From the NCBI RefSeq assembly GCF_001911425.1, contig NZ_MPPL01000001.1:2620784-2684783 (forward strand): DNA of 64,000 nucleotides, read 5' to 3'. This DNA comes from Mucilaginibacter polytrichastri (GTDB lineage Bacteria > Bacteroidota > Bacteroidia > Sphingobacteriales > Sphingobacteriaceae). Shown here one piece after another: positions 27,045 through 35,691 of this stretch. The position numbers and the translations under genes are program-made. Position 1 is the stretch's first letter; each line of letters opens with the position of its first letter. The notes beneath the pieces are model-generated. The model did no database searches, was not told the origin of the DNA, and was given only the letters and a program-made list of their open reading frames with translations.

Positions 27045-28151
27045 ATGAGTACAGATAGTTTATTCAAGCCGTTCAGCCTGAAATCATTGAACATAAAAAA
27101 CCGCATTGTAATGGCGCCAATGACCCGCTCATTTTCGCCGAATGGTGTACCGGGTGAAAATGTTGCCACTTATTACCGCAAACGTGCAGAAGGTGAAGTA
27201 GGCTTGATCCTTTCTGAAGGAACGGTAATTGACCGCGTATCTTCATCAAATGATGCTAACATCCCCCACTTTTATGGTGCAGAATCATTGGCAGGCTGGC
27301 AAAAGGTAATTAATGAGGTACATGCAGGTGGCGCCCAAATGGGCCCGCAAATCTGGCATATGGGTGTTATGGATAACCATCATTCTGGGTGGGTGCCATC
27401 ACAGCCGTTTGAAGGCCCGTCTGGTTTAAACCGCCCTGGCTTTAATAACGGTAACACCATGACTGAGAAAGACATTGAGGACACTATTATAGCTTATGGT
27501 AAAGCAGCAGCCGATGCTAAGCGCTTAGGCTTTGATACCGTAGAAATACACGGAGCGCATGGTTACCTGATCGACCAGTTTTTCTGGGAAGGCACTAACG
27601 AGCGTACAGATATTTATGGCGGCAAAACCTTGGCCGAACGTACCCGCTTTGGTGTAGAAGTAATTAAAGAAGTACGCAGGCAAGTTGGTGAAGATTTCGC
27701 GCTGATTATCCGTTTATCGCAATTTAAACCAGCTGCTTACGATTATAAACTGGCAAAGACTCCCCAAGAAATGGAAGCCTGGTTAAACCCTTTAGTTGAT
27801 GCAGGTGTAGATATTCTGCATTGCTCACAACGCCGTTTCTGGGAACCTGAGTTTGAAGGATCTGACCTTAACTTTGCAGGCTGGGCTAAAAAGCTTACCG
27901 GTAAAGCTACGATAACTGTAGGTTCTGTAGGCTTAAGCGGAGATTTCTTTGGTGCATTTGCAGGCGAAAGCTCTCAGGCAACATCGTTAGACGAATTGAC
28001 CCGCCGTATGGATCGTGGCGACTTCGATCTGGTTGGTGTTGGCCGCCCATTATTATCAGACCCATCATGGACCCAAAAAATCCACGAAGGCCGTACCAGC
28101 GAGCTAAAAGGTTTCTCTAAAGAAGCCCTGGGCGAATTGGTTTTAGACTAA
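27045..28151 (+). CDS. NADH:flavin oxidoreductase / old yellow enzyme family
   Basis: A 368-residue OYE-type alkene reductase: NRIVMAPMTR near the N-terminus, active-site region HGAHGYLIDQFFWEGTNERTD with the paired His-His substrate ligands spaced HGAH, and a C-terminal FMN phosphate site (VGVGRPLLSDP). It reduces activated double bonds or quinone-like electrophiles with NAD(P)H. Cotranscribed with the ArsR-like regulator, a pairing that suggests electrophile-induced expression. Followed by a strong terminator. Confidence 0.92.
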   Translation: MSTDSLFKPFSLKSLNIKNRIVMAPMTRSFSPNGVPGENVATYYRKRAEGEVGLILSEGTVIDRVSSSNDANIPHFYGAESLAGWQKVINEVHAGGAQMGPQIWHMGVMDNHHSGWVPSQPFEGPSGLNRPGFNNGNTMTEKDIEDTIIAYGKAAADAKRLGFDTVEIHGAHGYLIDQFFWEGTNERTDIYGGKTLAERTRFGVEVIKEVRRQVGEDFALIIRLSQFKPAAYDYKLAKTPQEMEAWLNPLVDAGVDILHCSQRRFWEPEFEGSDLNFAGWAKKLTGKATITVGSVGLSGDFFGAFAGESSQATSLDELTRRMDRGDFDLVGVGRPLLSDPSWTQKIHEGRTSELKGFSKEALGELVLD

Positions 28152-28177
28152 TATTATCAACCCTACATATACCGAAG

Positions 28178-28204
28178 GCCCGATGCTTATGCATCGGGCT
28201 TTTT
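28178..28204. terminator. bidirectional terminator overlapping the end of the DUF2867 SDR gene
   Basis: Perfect 9-bp arms GCCCGATGC / GCATCGGGC with loop TTAT, then T5. The minus-strand stop codon (TAA) lies in the loop, and one arm encodes the last residues Pro-Asp-Ala of that protein. Confidence 0.88.
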
Positions 28205-29656
28205 AGTTACAGGTGGTATTTGCTCATAACTCACAATACGGTTAGCCATGCCCCTGAAAATAAAAACATGGAATGGGAACATCGACGCCCAATATAAACG
28301 GCCTAATAAACCACTTGGGCGAAAGGTGGCTATCTGGCTCAAAAACTTTTGCCCTGCTCGTTCTACAATTTTAAACTCCAGCCAGGCCTCGCCGGGTAGT
28401 TTCATTTCGGCATACAGCAACAGGCGTTTATTCACCTTGTCGGCAAGTAGTACGCGCCAAAAATCAATGGTATTACCGGCAAAAATATCCACGCCACTGG
28501 TGCGGCCACGCCGAAGCCCTACCCCACCTACCATTTTATCTAAAAAGCCACGGATGCCCCAAATCCAATCCCAATAATACCAGCCACGGTTACCACCAAT
28601 GGCCCATATATTGCTCATTACCTTGTCGGTATCCTGTTTAAAAGGGAGCTTTACTTTATATTCTACAGTACCATGCTGCGGCACTTTAATCTGATCCATA
28701 AATGCCGGGTTCAGGTACCCAACATTCAAGGCATCCTTCCAGCTGGATGCAATAGAGTTTTGTTCAATTTTATTAAATGCCAATTGCAACGCTTCCTCAT
28801 AGCTCACGCATTCATGCGGGATAATATCATTGATAGCATGATCTTTAGCAATGGTTTCGTTCTTCATACTATCCACTAAACTTTGCGCAAGTGAATAACT
28901 GGTAGAGGTTACAAAGTACAACCAGTAAGAAGAAATCTTGGGTGACAGAAATGGAATAGTTATAATATGCCTACCCAGTTTACGCACCTTAGCGTATCCA
29001 AGCATCATATCTTTAAACGTTAAAATGTCTGGCCCGCCAACATCGAATGTTTTGCCCAATGTTTTATCATTCAACAGTACATTTTCGAGATAAAACAATA
29101 TATCACGGATTGCAATAGGCTGGCAACGGGTATTAACCCAGCGCGGTACCGTCATAATGGGTAACTTCTCTGTAAGGTCGCGGATAATCTCGAACGAGGC
29201 ACTCCCCGAGCCGATGATGATAGCAGCGCGCAGCACGGTTAGTTTTGCTTTACCGGCCTCCAATACATCTTCTACATGCCTGCGGGATTTCAAATGGTTG
29301 GACAGGTTATCATCATTGGTGATCCCACTCAAGTAGATGATCTGCCTGCAATTGGTTTTATCAACATGAACCACAAAATTTTGGGCAGATTCTGCTTCCA
29401 TATCCGAAAAATCATTAGCCTGGGCCATTGAGTGTACCAGGTAATAAGCAGCATCAATATCTACCGGAAAGTCTTCTATGGTTTCGGGATGTAGCAGATC
29501 ACCAGTAATTAAAGTTACGCGGGTACTATAATCGCTGTTTTCGCGAAAGCGACGTTTATCACGAACCAAACAAACCACATCGCAACCTTTCTCCAACAAA
29601 ACAGGGATCAACCTGGTCCCTATATAGCCATTAGCACCTGCAAGCAATACTTTCAT
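28187..29656 (-). CDS. SDR family NAD(P)-binding protein with DUF2867 domain
   Basis: A 489-residue two-domain protein. Residues 1-300 are an atypical (NmrA-like) SDR with LLAGANGYIGTRLIPVLLEKG and YLVHSMAQA; residues about 310-480 are DUF2867 (NRGWYYWDWIWGIRGFLDK, LPGEAWLEFK). This fusion is common and poorly characterised; it may act on a lipid or quinone-like ligand. The C-terminal hydrophobic stretch FHVFIFRGMANR could contact the membrane. No close operon partner. Confidence 0.88.
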   Translation of the reverse strand: MKVLLAGANGYIGTRLIPVLLEKGCDVVCLVRDKRRFRENSDYSTRVTLITGDLLHPETIEDFPVDIDAAYYLVHSMAQANDFSDMEAESAQNFVVHVDKTNCRQIIYLSGITNDDNLSNHLKSRRHVEDVLEAGKAKLTVLRAAIIIGSGSASFEIIRDLTEKLPIMTVPRWVNTRCQPIAIRDILFYLENVLLNDKTLGKTFDVGGPDILTFKDMMLGYAKVRKLGRHIITIPFLSPKISSYWLYFVTSTSYSLAQSLVDSMKNETIAKDHAINDIIPHECVSYEEALQLAFNKIEQNSIASSWKDALNVGYLNPAFMDQIKVPQHGTVEYKVKLPFKQDTDKVMSNIWAIGGNRGWYYWDWIWGIRGFLDKMVGGVGLRRGRTSGVDIFAGNTIDFWRVLLADKVNKRLLLYAEMKLPGEAWLEFKIVERAGQKFLSQIATFRPSGLLGRLYWASMFPFHVFIFRGMANRIVSYEQIPPVTKKPDA

Positions 29657-29695
29657 AATGCTACAACAAGTTATTACGCTAAAAGTGTTTTAAAA

Positions 29696-32104
29696 TCATT
29701 CATCGCGCAGAGATCTAACCGGGTTGGCAATGGCCGCTTTAAATGTAATTAAGCCAATTGTACTTACAGATATAACCAACAAAGCAATTACCGGCAATAT
29801 AAACTGCCACCACGTTAAACCCGCCCTGAAGGCATAACTGTTAAGCCATTGATCTACAAACAGGTATGCTAACGGCAACGCCACAAGGCTGGATACTAAT
29901 ACCAGCTTTACCACATCCCAGGTAAGCAGGGATATAATATGCACCACAGATGCACCGAGCACCTTACGTATACCAATTTCTTTAATACGGCGCGAAGTTG
30001 AGTAAGCTGTTAAACCAAACAGGCCCATGCAAGCTATCAGTATAGCCAGCGAAGAAAACAACATAAACACTTTACCAAACTGCAGATCTTGCAGGTATTG
30101 CTTACTGTAAAAATCATCAAGGAAAAACCAGTTGAGCGATGATTCGGGGAAGTAATTATTCCAGCCATTTTTGATGGCCGACAATGCAGCCTCCTGATTA
30201 TGACTGTTAAATTTAACCGAATAGTACTTTGTAGGGATCCAGTTATAACCCGGGTCCATAAACAAAATTAGCGGTGTATACCTTTGCTGTAATGATTGCT
30301 GGTGATAATCCTGCACTACGCCTATCACCAGGTTAGGCTTGGCTTCATTGCCTTCCAGCATTACCCGTTGCCCCACAGCATCTTCTGCTGATTTAAAACC
30401 GAACTGGCTTACTGCAGCCTGATTTAGTACAACCCCTGTGGAATCTGCCGGGCGGCCTTTATCAAACGCTCTGCCGGCAAGCAACTTCAAACTATAGTTT
30501 TTAATAAAATCGTGGTCTACTTTTAGCATTTCGTATGGGCGTTCATCATTTTTGGGCGCACCATAACGTCGGTTTGCTAAAAACTCGCCTACTTCTTTAC
30601 CCGGTACTGCGCCCGAGGTGGTTACGCCCAGTATACCCGGCATACCGAGAAGCATTTGCTTAAAGCTTTGTACCTTTTGTCGGTAATTGGGCGTATTTAC
30701 CGGCGATTTAACCACAATTGTTTGTTCAATATTAACCCCCAGCTGCTCTTTACCCATGTATACAATTTGGCGGTAAACCGCAAAAGTACCGGCAATTAAC
30801 AGCAACGACGCAGCAAACTGAAATGCTACCATGCCTTTACGCAACAGCACCCCGCTTTTTGAAAAACTGTACTTACCTTTTAAAACACTTACAGGCTTTA
30901 AATTTGAGAGCAGCAACGCCGGGTAAATTCCCGACAATAAAACGCTGCCTATAAAAACAACTCCTACTTCAATATATAAAGAGGTATTAAACAATAAATT
31001 AATTGACCAGTTATTTCCAATAAAAGAGGCTGCTAATATTACAACGCCAACGCCCAGCAATAGGGCCACACCATTAATAACAAATGCTTCGAAAAAAAAC
31101 TGTAACAACAATTGTGTTGTATTAGCACCGCTCACCTTACGGATGCCCACCTCACGGGCGCGGTCTATAGCTTTGGCGGTAGAAAGATTTACATAGTTAA
31201 CACAAGCCAGCAATAAAATAATGTAAGCGATAATACCAAGATATTTTACCGCATTACGATTACCCTTTGGTTCAATTTCGTTCTGCTTTGCCGGGTTTAG
31301 GTGAATCTCTTTTAGCGGCACCAGGGTAATGGCCCATTTAAGATCTTTAAACGGGGCGGCTGTTTTAAACCGCTCGGCCAGGGCCGGAAACTTGTTTTCT
31401 ACACTGTGCGGATCTACACCGGTTTTTAATTTTAAAAAGGTATAGCTTTCATGAATGTACCAGAAATCCCGAAAAAAAGCGGGTTGTGTAACCCATGAGA
31501 TCAGGAAGTTAAACTGCATTGTTGAGTTTTTAGGAACATCCTTAAAAACCCCTGTAACCATACAGTTAAGTGTACCGTTAATAGTCGACAGTTCCAGAAA
31601 CTTACCTATGGGATTTGCCTTGCCAAAATATTTTTGCGCTGCCGATTGTGAGATCACCATCGTATTTACATCCTTCAGTACCGTTTTGGAATTTCCCTTT
31701 AGCATTTGATATGAAAAAAACGTAAAGAAATTAGTATCCGCAAAGCATACATGCTCTTCCCGGTATTTAATGTTATTATAGCGCACCACCCGTTCAGAAA
31801 AATTCCAGTTAATACGCGCAATCGATGCTATTTCGGGAAAGTTTTGCTTCATAGCGGTGGCATAGCCGTTGGTGCTGGTTGGCCAGTCATCAGTTTTGTT
31901 ACCGTTTTTATAAAAACTGCTCTCAACCCTGTAAATGCCATTCGCGTCGGCATGCATGGTATCGTAACTTTTTTCAAAGTTTACATACGCGCTTATCAAT
32001 ATGTAAGCAGCAATACCAATGGTAAGCCCTAAAATATTTACAAATGTGTAAGTTTTGTTTTTGATAAGCGTACGGCGGGTAATGAGCAGGATATTTTTAA
32101 ACAT
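29696..32104 (-). CDS. ABC transporter permease, FtsX/MacB type
   Basis: An 802-residue permease with two MacB-like halves: an N-terminal helix (residues about 19-42), a large periplasmic domain, three helices, a further helix near 430 with a second periplasmic domain, and three C-terminal helices. The conserved REVGIRKVSGA and KEIGIRKVLGAS loops before helix pairs are diagnostic. In Bacteroidota such 800-residue permeases often lack an adjacent ATPase gene, as here. The substrate is unknown; candidates are peptides, lipoproteins or mechanotransmission. Confidence 0.93.
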   Translation of the reverse strand: MFKNILLITRRTLIKNKTYTFVNILGLTIGIAAYILISAYVNFEKSYDTMHADANGIYRVESSFYKNGNKTDDWPTSTNGYATAMKQNFPEIASIARINWNFSERVVRYNNIKYREEHVCFADTNFFTFFSYQMLKGNSKTVLKDVNTMVISQSAAQKYFGKANPIGKFLELSTINGTLNCMVTGVFKDVPKNSTMQFNFLISWVTQPAFFRDFWYIHESYTFLKLKTGVDPHSVENKFPALAERFKTAAPFKDLKWAITLVPLKEIHLNPAKQNEIEPKGNRNAVKYLGIIAYIILLLACVNYVNLSTAKAIDRAREVGIRKVSGANTTQLLLQFFFEAFVINGVALLLGVGVVILAASFIGNNWSINLLFNTSLYIEVGVVFIGSVLLSGIYPALLLSNLKPVSVLKGKYSFSKSGVLLRKGMVAFQFAASLLLIAGTFAVYRQIVYMGKEQLGVNIEQTIVVKSPVNTPNYRQKVQSFKQMLLGMPGILGVTTSGAVPGKEVGEFLANRRYGAPKNDERPYEMLKVDHDFIKNYSLKLLAGRAFDKGRPADSTGVVLNQAAVSQFGFKSAEDAVGQRVMLEGNEAKPNLVIGVVQDYHQQSLQQRYTPLILFMDPGYNWIPTKYYSVKFNSHNQEAALSAIKNGWNNYFPESSLNWFFLDDFYSKQYLQDLQFGKVFMLFSSLAILIACMGLFGLTAYSTSRRIKEIGIRKVLGASVVHIISLLTWDVVKLVLVSSLVALPLAYLFVDQWLNSYAFRAGLTWWQFILPVIALLVISVSTIGLITFKAAIANPVRSLRDE

Positions 32105-32447
32105 GCTTTAAATATATTACAGGGTGAAACTCAATGATGCGCTAGCCTAGTATAGATAATGCCTTATATTACAGGGTATAAGCTTAGCCAATATCGGAAT
32201 TACATGCCATATTTTAATTAACTGAACGTTCGTTAATTAAAATTAATTTTTGATGTAAATTGTTCGATAACGATACAACTTTACGTTAACGATACATAAT
32301 TCCATAAAAAAGCGATTAAATATTAATAACACCCTGTCCCCAACATTAAATTAGGCCATCTTACCAAATAATGATACGCCCATTGCCCCGAATGGTGGGG
32401 TTGCAGTATTACCACAAGCTGCCAGTATTTCATTTTAGGATAGAATA
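32105..32447. other. gene-free AT-rich stretch with a palindrome
   Basis: 343 bp with no credible gene. It holds a perfect 9-bp-arm inverted repeat TTAATTAAC (32214-32222) / GTTAATTAA (32232-32240) around TGAACGTTC, whose GAACGTTC core is itself palindromic and resembles TetR-type operators. The word ATATTACAGGGT occurs twice at its left end (about 32111 and 32166). Confidence 0.4.
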
Positions 32448-33518
32448 TTATGCCCATGCCTTGCGCAAAAATCGCAACCAGTTACCATGCATCATGTTTT
32501 CAATATCCAACTGGTTATAACCGCGCTTTTCAAACAGTGTAATGAATTTCTGCAAATCACTTATAGTTTCCAGGTCATAAGGGCATTGTTCACGGCCAAA
32601 GGCACCATCCAAATCAGTACCCATCCCAACATGCAGCGTATTACCGGCTAACTGGCAAATATGGTCAATATGATTTACGGCAACTTCGAGATTGCAGTTC
32701 ATACCAATGGGCGTTGATACGCCCCGCTCCCAGCCCGGCACCATCATCCAGGCATCAAGTGCGGCTCCTATAACCGCGCCACGGCCAATCAGTGCTTTAA
32801 TCTGCTCATCGCTGTACTGGCGGTTATGGTTCACCAAGGCCCGGCAATTGTTATGGCTGGCCCAAACATGGCCGTTAAAATGATCTAAGGCTTCCCAAAA
32901 GCTATCATCGCATAAATGCGTTGCATCCAGGATGATGTTCAGGCGCTCCATTTCTCTCAGCAAGGCATGGCCGGTTTCGCCCATAAAGCCGATGGCATCG
33001 GTGCCCTGTGCATAGCGCCCCGGGCCATAATGAGCAGGGCCAACAGCCCGTAAACCAGATTGATATGCTGTTTCCAGATAACTGATATCTACAATAGAAT
33101 CGGCACCTTCCAAACTCAAAATATAGCCAACAGGTTTATGCGCATTAGGTGTGCCGTCGTTCCACAACACCAAATGATCTTCCAGCGTTTTAAGGTTATT
33201 CACCTGCACCATTTCGCCGCAGGCTTCCATGGCTTTATACCAAGCTAATTGCCCCTGTGTTTGCGCCCAGGCCTGTTGCGGCGAATGCCAGCCGGGTAGT
33301 TTATTACCGGGTGCCACAAAGCGGGCTATCTGCGTAGCCACCACTAAACCGATATTACCCTTACGTAATTCGGGTAGCGTTACGGTTGCTTTAGCACGAT
33401 CCGGCCTGTCTATTAAGCCTTGTTCGCGTTGGTTAATAGCCTCAACTGGTTCCCGCAGATCGCGGTTCCACTCCAGGGCATTCATGCTAAGATCAAGGTG
33501 GGCGTCTATAATAAACAT
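32448..33518 (-). CDS. M19 family dipeptidase (renal dipeptidase-like)
   Basis: A 356-residue zinc dipeptidase from ATG 33518, which overlaps the upstream stop by one base (TGATG). Metal ligands: DAHLD near the N-terminus (residues 5-9), bridging Glu in LSLEGADS, and His in DATHLCDD and WASHNN; GMGTDLDG near the C-terminus. The family cleaves dipeptides, including those with a D-residue at the C-terminal side. No signal peptide, so cytosolic. Third gene of the ridA operon. Confidence 0.92.
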   Translation of the reverse strand: MFIIDAHLDLSMNALEWNRDLREPVEAINQREQGLIDRPDRAKATVTLPELRKGNIGLVVATQIARFVAPGNKLPGWHSPQQAWAQTQGQLAWYKAMEACGEMVQVNNLKTLEDHLVLWNDGTPNAHKPVGYILSLEGADSIVDISYLETAYQSGLRAVGPAHYGPGRYAQGTDAIGFMGETGHALLREMERLNIILDATHLCDDSFWEALDHFNGHVWASHNNCRALVNHNRQYSDEQIKALIGRGAVIGAALDAWMMVPGWERGVSTPIGMNCNLEVAVNHIDHICQLAGNTLHVGMGTDLDGAFGREQCPYDLETISDLQKFITLFEKRGYNQLDIENMMHGNWLRFLRKAWA

Positions 33519-34639
33519 CAAACAGTTATTTTACGGTCGCGGGCAAGATTAAGCCACTCGCCGGTTATTTTATTATCTTCAATAGTAATTACACGCTCGT
33601 AAGCGGCTACAGTTGGGCAAATGTGGTATGGCAAGCCATATAATACATCGCCCGGTTTATACGTATGGCCTTTACCTGCTTCCATTACCAAATGCTCTTC
33701 GCTCTGACTGATGGGTTGCAGATCGGGTGCGTTTAAAAACCGTACCCGCTTATCCAGCGGACTTTCGGCCGTTATGGATTTATGCCCCAGATCTAAACAG
33801 ATCTTAGTTTCATCGGGTAAAGAAATTACACGGGTTATTACCAACGCTGCCGGTATAAAATCTTGCTCGGTAAATGCTTCGTTATAGCCTGCATCCCAAT
33901 AAACAAATGTACCGGGGCTACACTCTAAGCCTTCCTGAGCTGCATAAAATGGAAACGTTGGCGATCCGCCAGCAACAATTAATGGTTTAGCAACGCCTAG
34001 TTTTTCAATATCAGCCTGTAATTTTAATACGGTTGCTAATATTGCTTCGCTTTTTATGGTTCTTATATCAAACTCAGGTTCGTGAATATGGCCATCATAA
34101 GCATGCAGACCTACAGGTTTAATACCTTTTAAAAGATTAGCCGCTACATATAATTCAATAGCTTTTTCACCCGGTGCAATCCCGGTGCGGTTCATCCCTA
34201 CATTTAAATCGATATATACATGAATTTGCAAACCCTTTGCTAAAGCTTCGACAGATATGGCTTCTGCAGCGGGCAGGTTATCAATTAAACATGCATATTT
34301 TGTAGCCGGATATTTTTCGATCAAATTAATTAACCGCTTTAACTTAGGCCCAACATGTTGATAAGCCAGCAATACATCGGGCGCATTACACATGCCCAAT
34401 AGTTCGGCTTCGGCAATGGTGGCGCATTTAAACTTAGTAATACCCGCTTCCATTTGCAGCAGTACAGGTTCTTTGCTCTTGTGTGTTTTTATGTGTGTGC
34501 GCAAGCGCGAAACATCATTAACCATATTTACAGCCACATCAATATTATACCGTACATTATCCGGATAAACTACCAATGCAGGAGAATCAAGCCGGTCCAT
34601 ATCATCTATAGTATACCAATCTTCTGATGAATCGCTCAT
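33518..34639 (-). CDS. D-threonine aldolase / D-serine dehydratase-like PLP enzyme
   Basis: A 373-residue fold-type III PLP enzyme. An alanine-racemase-like barrel carries the PLP lysine in HIKTHK (Lys51), followed by a D-serine-dehydratase-like C-terminal domain with the zinc-binding HxC in YHICPTVAAYE. It acts on beta-hydroxy D-amino acids: cleavage to glycine and aldehyde, or dehydration to a 2-aminoacrylate imine. The ridA gene overlapping just upstream (TAATG) favours the dehydratase reaction, because RidA proteins quench that imine; this is inference. Confidence 0.88.
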   Translation of the reverse strand: MSDSSEDWYTIDDMDRLDSPALVVYPDNVRYNIDVAVNMVNDVSRLRTHIKTHKSKEPVLLQMEAGITKFKCATIAEAELLGMCNAPDVLLAYQHVGPKLKRLINLIEKYPATKYACLIDNLPAAEAISVEALAKGLQIHVYIDLNVGMNRTGIAPGEKAIELYVAANLLKGIKPVGLHAYDGHIHEPEFDIRTIKSEAILATVLKLQADIEKLGVAKPLIVAGGSPTFPFYAAQEGLECSPGTFVYWDAGYNEAFTEQDFIPAALVITRVISLPDETKICLDLGHKSITAESPLDKRVRFLNAPDLQPISQSEEHLVMEAGKGHTYKPGDVLYGLPYHICPTVAAYERVITIEDNKITGEWLNLARDRKITV

Positions 34640-35103
34640 TATACTAATTCAAACATTGCTTCTATTTCAACCGGGATATTATCTGGTAATGAGCCCATAC
34701 CCACAGCACTACGTACGCCGATGCCGTTCTCTTTGCCCCATACTTTGGCAAACAGCTCGCTGCAACCATTAATTACATACGGGTGGCTTTCAAATTCTGG
34801 TACACAGTTTACCATACCTAATACTTTAATTACCCGCTTTATTTTACCAAAGCTGCCTATGTTTTTTTTAATGGTTGCCAACATAGCCAAGCCAACCTGC
34901 TGGGCGGCTTGCTTAGCTTCATCCATATCAAAGGCTTCGCCTACGCGGCCTATAATTAAGGTACCATCGCTTTGTACAGTACCATGGCCAGATAGGTATA
35001 GGTATTTGCCATCAATTAAGCAGGGCTTGTAAACACCCAGCGGCGATGGTGCGGGTGGCAATTGTAAATTAAGGGCTTCGAAATTCTGATCTGGTGTATT
35101 CAT
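34639..35103 (-). CDS. RidA family imine/enamine deaminase
   Basis: A 154-residue RidA/YjgF-like protein of the slightly long subgroup. Conserved features: LSGHGTV near residue 33, and the C-terminal GIGVRSAVGMGSLPDNIPVE block with the active-site Arg and the Glu near the end. The family hydrolyses reactive 2-aminoacrylate-like imines in the cytosol. First gene of a three-gene operon with one-base overlaps at both junctions. Confidence 0.9.
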   Translation of the reverse strand: MNTPDQNFEALNLQLPPAPSPLGVYKPCLIDGKYLYLSGHGTVQSDGTLIIGRVGEAFDMDEAKQAAQQVGLAMLATIKKNIGSFGKIKRVIKVLGMVNCVPEFESHPYVINGCSELFAKVWGKENGIGVRSAVGMGSLPDNIPVEIEAMFELV

Positions 35104-35181
35104 TGCATGTTAGTTTAACTTTTACAATAATACGCTTGTATTAAAACTTATCTCAACAAATATTTAATTTTAACTGTAATA

Positions 35182-35189
35182 CAAATATA
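35182..35189 (-). promoter_or_regulatory. candidate -7 element for the ridA operon
   Basis: Minus-strand TATATTTG, a full TAnnTTTG match, 79 nt upstream of the ridA start. No well-spaced -33 TTG, partly because the region behind it is the terminator of the small gene next door. Confidence 0.4.
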
Positions 35190-35196
35190 AAGGCAC

Positions 35197-35227
35197 AAAA
35201 AAAGGCGTTCTGATTGCGCAGAACACC
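35197..35227 (-). terminator. intrinsic terminator of the 31-codon gene
   Basis: On the minus strand GGTGTTCTG / CAGAACGCC (one G-T pair, 6-nt loop CGCAAT) is followed by seven T. It begins 22 nt after the small ORF stop codon. Confidence 0.85.
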
Positions 35228-35249
35228 TCAATAATTTTATGCTTATTAC

Positions 35250-35345
35250 TTAAACAAAGTAATGTACCATGGCAACGCAAACAATGGTTACCAGTATAAT
35301 GTACTGCAGTTTTTGTTCGATAGTGAGGGCGACAATAGTTTTCAT
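35250..35345 (-). CDS. 31-residue membrane miniprotein with its own promoter and terminator
   Basis: ATG at 35345 and TAA at 35250-35252 frame 31 codons: MKTIVALTIEQKLQYIILVT then IVCVAMVHYFV. The first ten residues are weakly amphipathic, residues about 15-31 form one membrane-spanning stretch, and there is one Cys. A purine-rich AGAGAAGAAA lies directly before the ATG. A consensus promoter ends 19 nt upstream and an intrinsic terminator follows 22 nt downstream, so the unit is a self-contained transcript of about 160 nt. I do not recognise a family. It could instead be a small RNA with a fortuitous ORF. Confidence 0.65.
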   Translation of the reverse strand: MKTIVALTIEQKLQYIILVTIVCVAMVHYFV

Positions 35346-35364
35346 TTTCTTCTCTGGTCTATTT

Positions 35365-35395
35365 CAAATATATATGCGTACCAGGCACATAGCAA
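35365..35395 (-). promoter_or_regulatory. consensus promoter of the 31-codon gene
   Basis: Minus strand: TTG at 35393-35395, exactly 20 nt, then TATATTTG at 35365-35372. The same TTG-N20-TATATTTG layout stands before rplU in this window, which supports it as a strong housekeeping-type promoter. Confidence 0.85.
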
Positions 35396-35673
35396 TAGGT
35401 TATATCATTTTTATAAAAATTTAAACATTTTCTGGTCTGTTTTGTACAAATTAAAATTTTGGATCTTATTTTCTTGCAAACATTGTAACCAAACGGTTAA
35501 GATTACATGAAATTTTTATTTCATAAGCCAGTAAAAATGGGTGTTTTCACCCCCTTGTTTTTATGAATTCTTCTTGTTTATATCAAAAAGTTGTTCTAAG
35601 TATATTTAAAAGCATAAAAGGTGTTTTTACCTCGCCCTGACGAGCCTATAGTGCTATTACCTACAAAAACCAT

Positions 35674-35681
35674 TACTTTTG
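35674..35681 (+). promoter_or_regulatory. -7 element TACTTTTG near the mnmA start
   Basis: A full TAnnTTTG match ending 10 nt before the ATG, so the leader would be only a few bases or absent. No TTG at the expected -33 position. The 240 bp before it contain short GGTGTTTTCACC-type hairpins (about 35539-35553 and 35620-35633) but no gene. Confidence 0.5.
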
Positions 35682-35691
35682 CAGCTATATT

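Noticed and set aside
35262..35510. 82-codon plus-strand frame
   Set aside because: It runs antisense across the small gene's promoter, is low in protein-like character, and has no promoter of its own.
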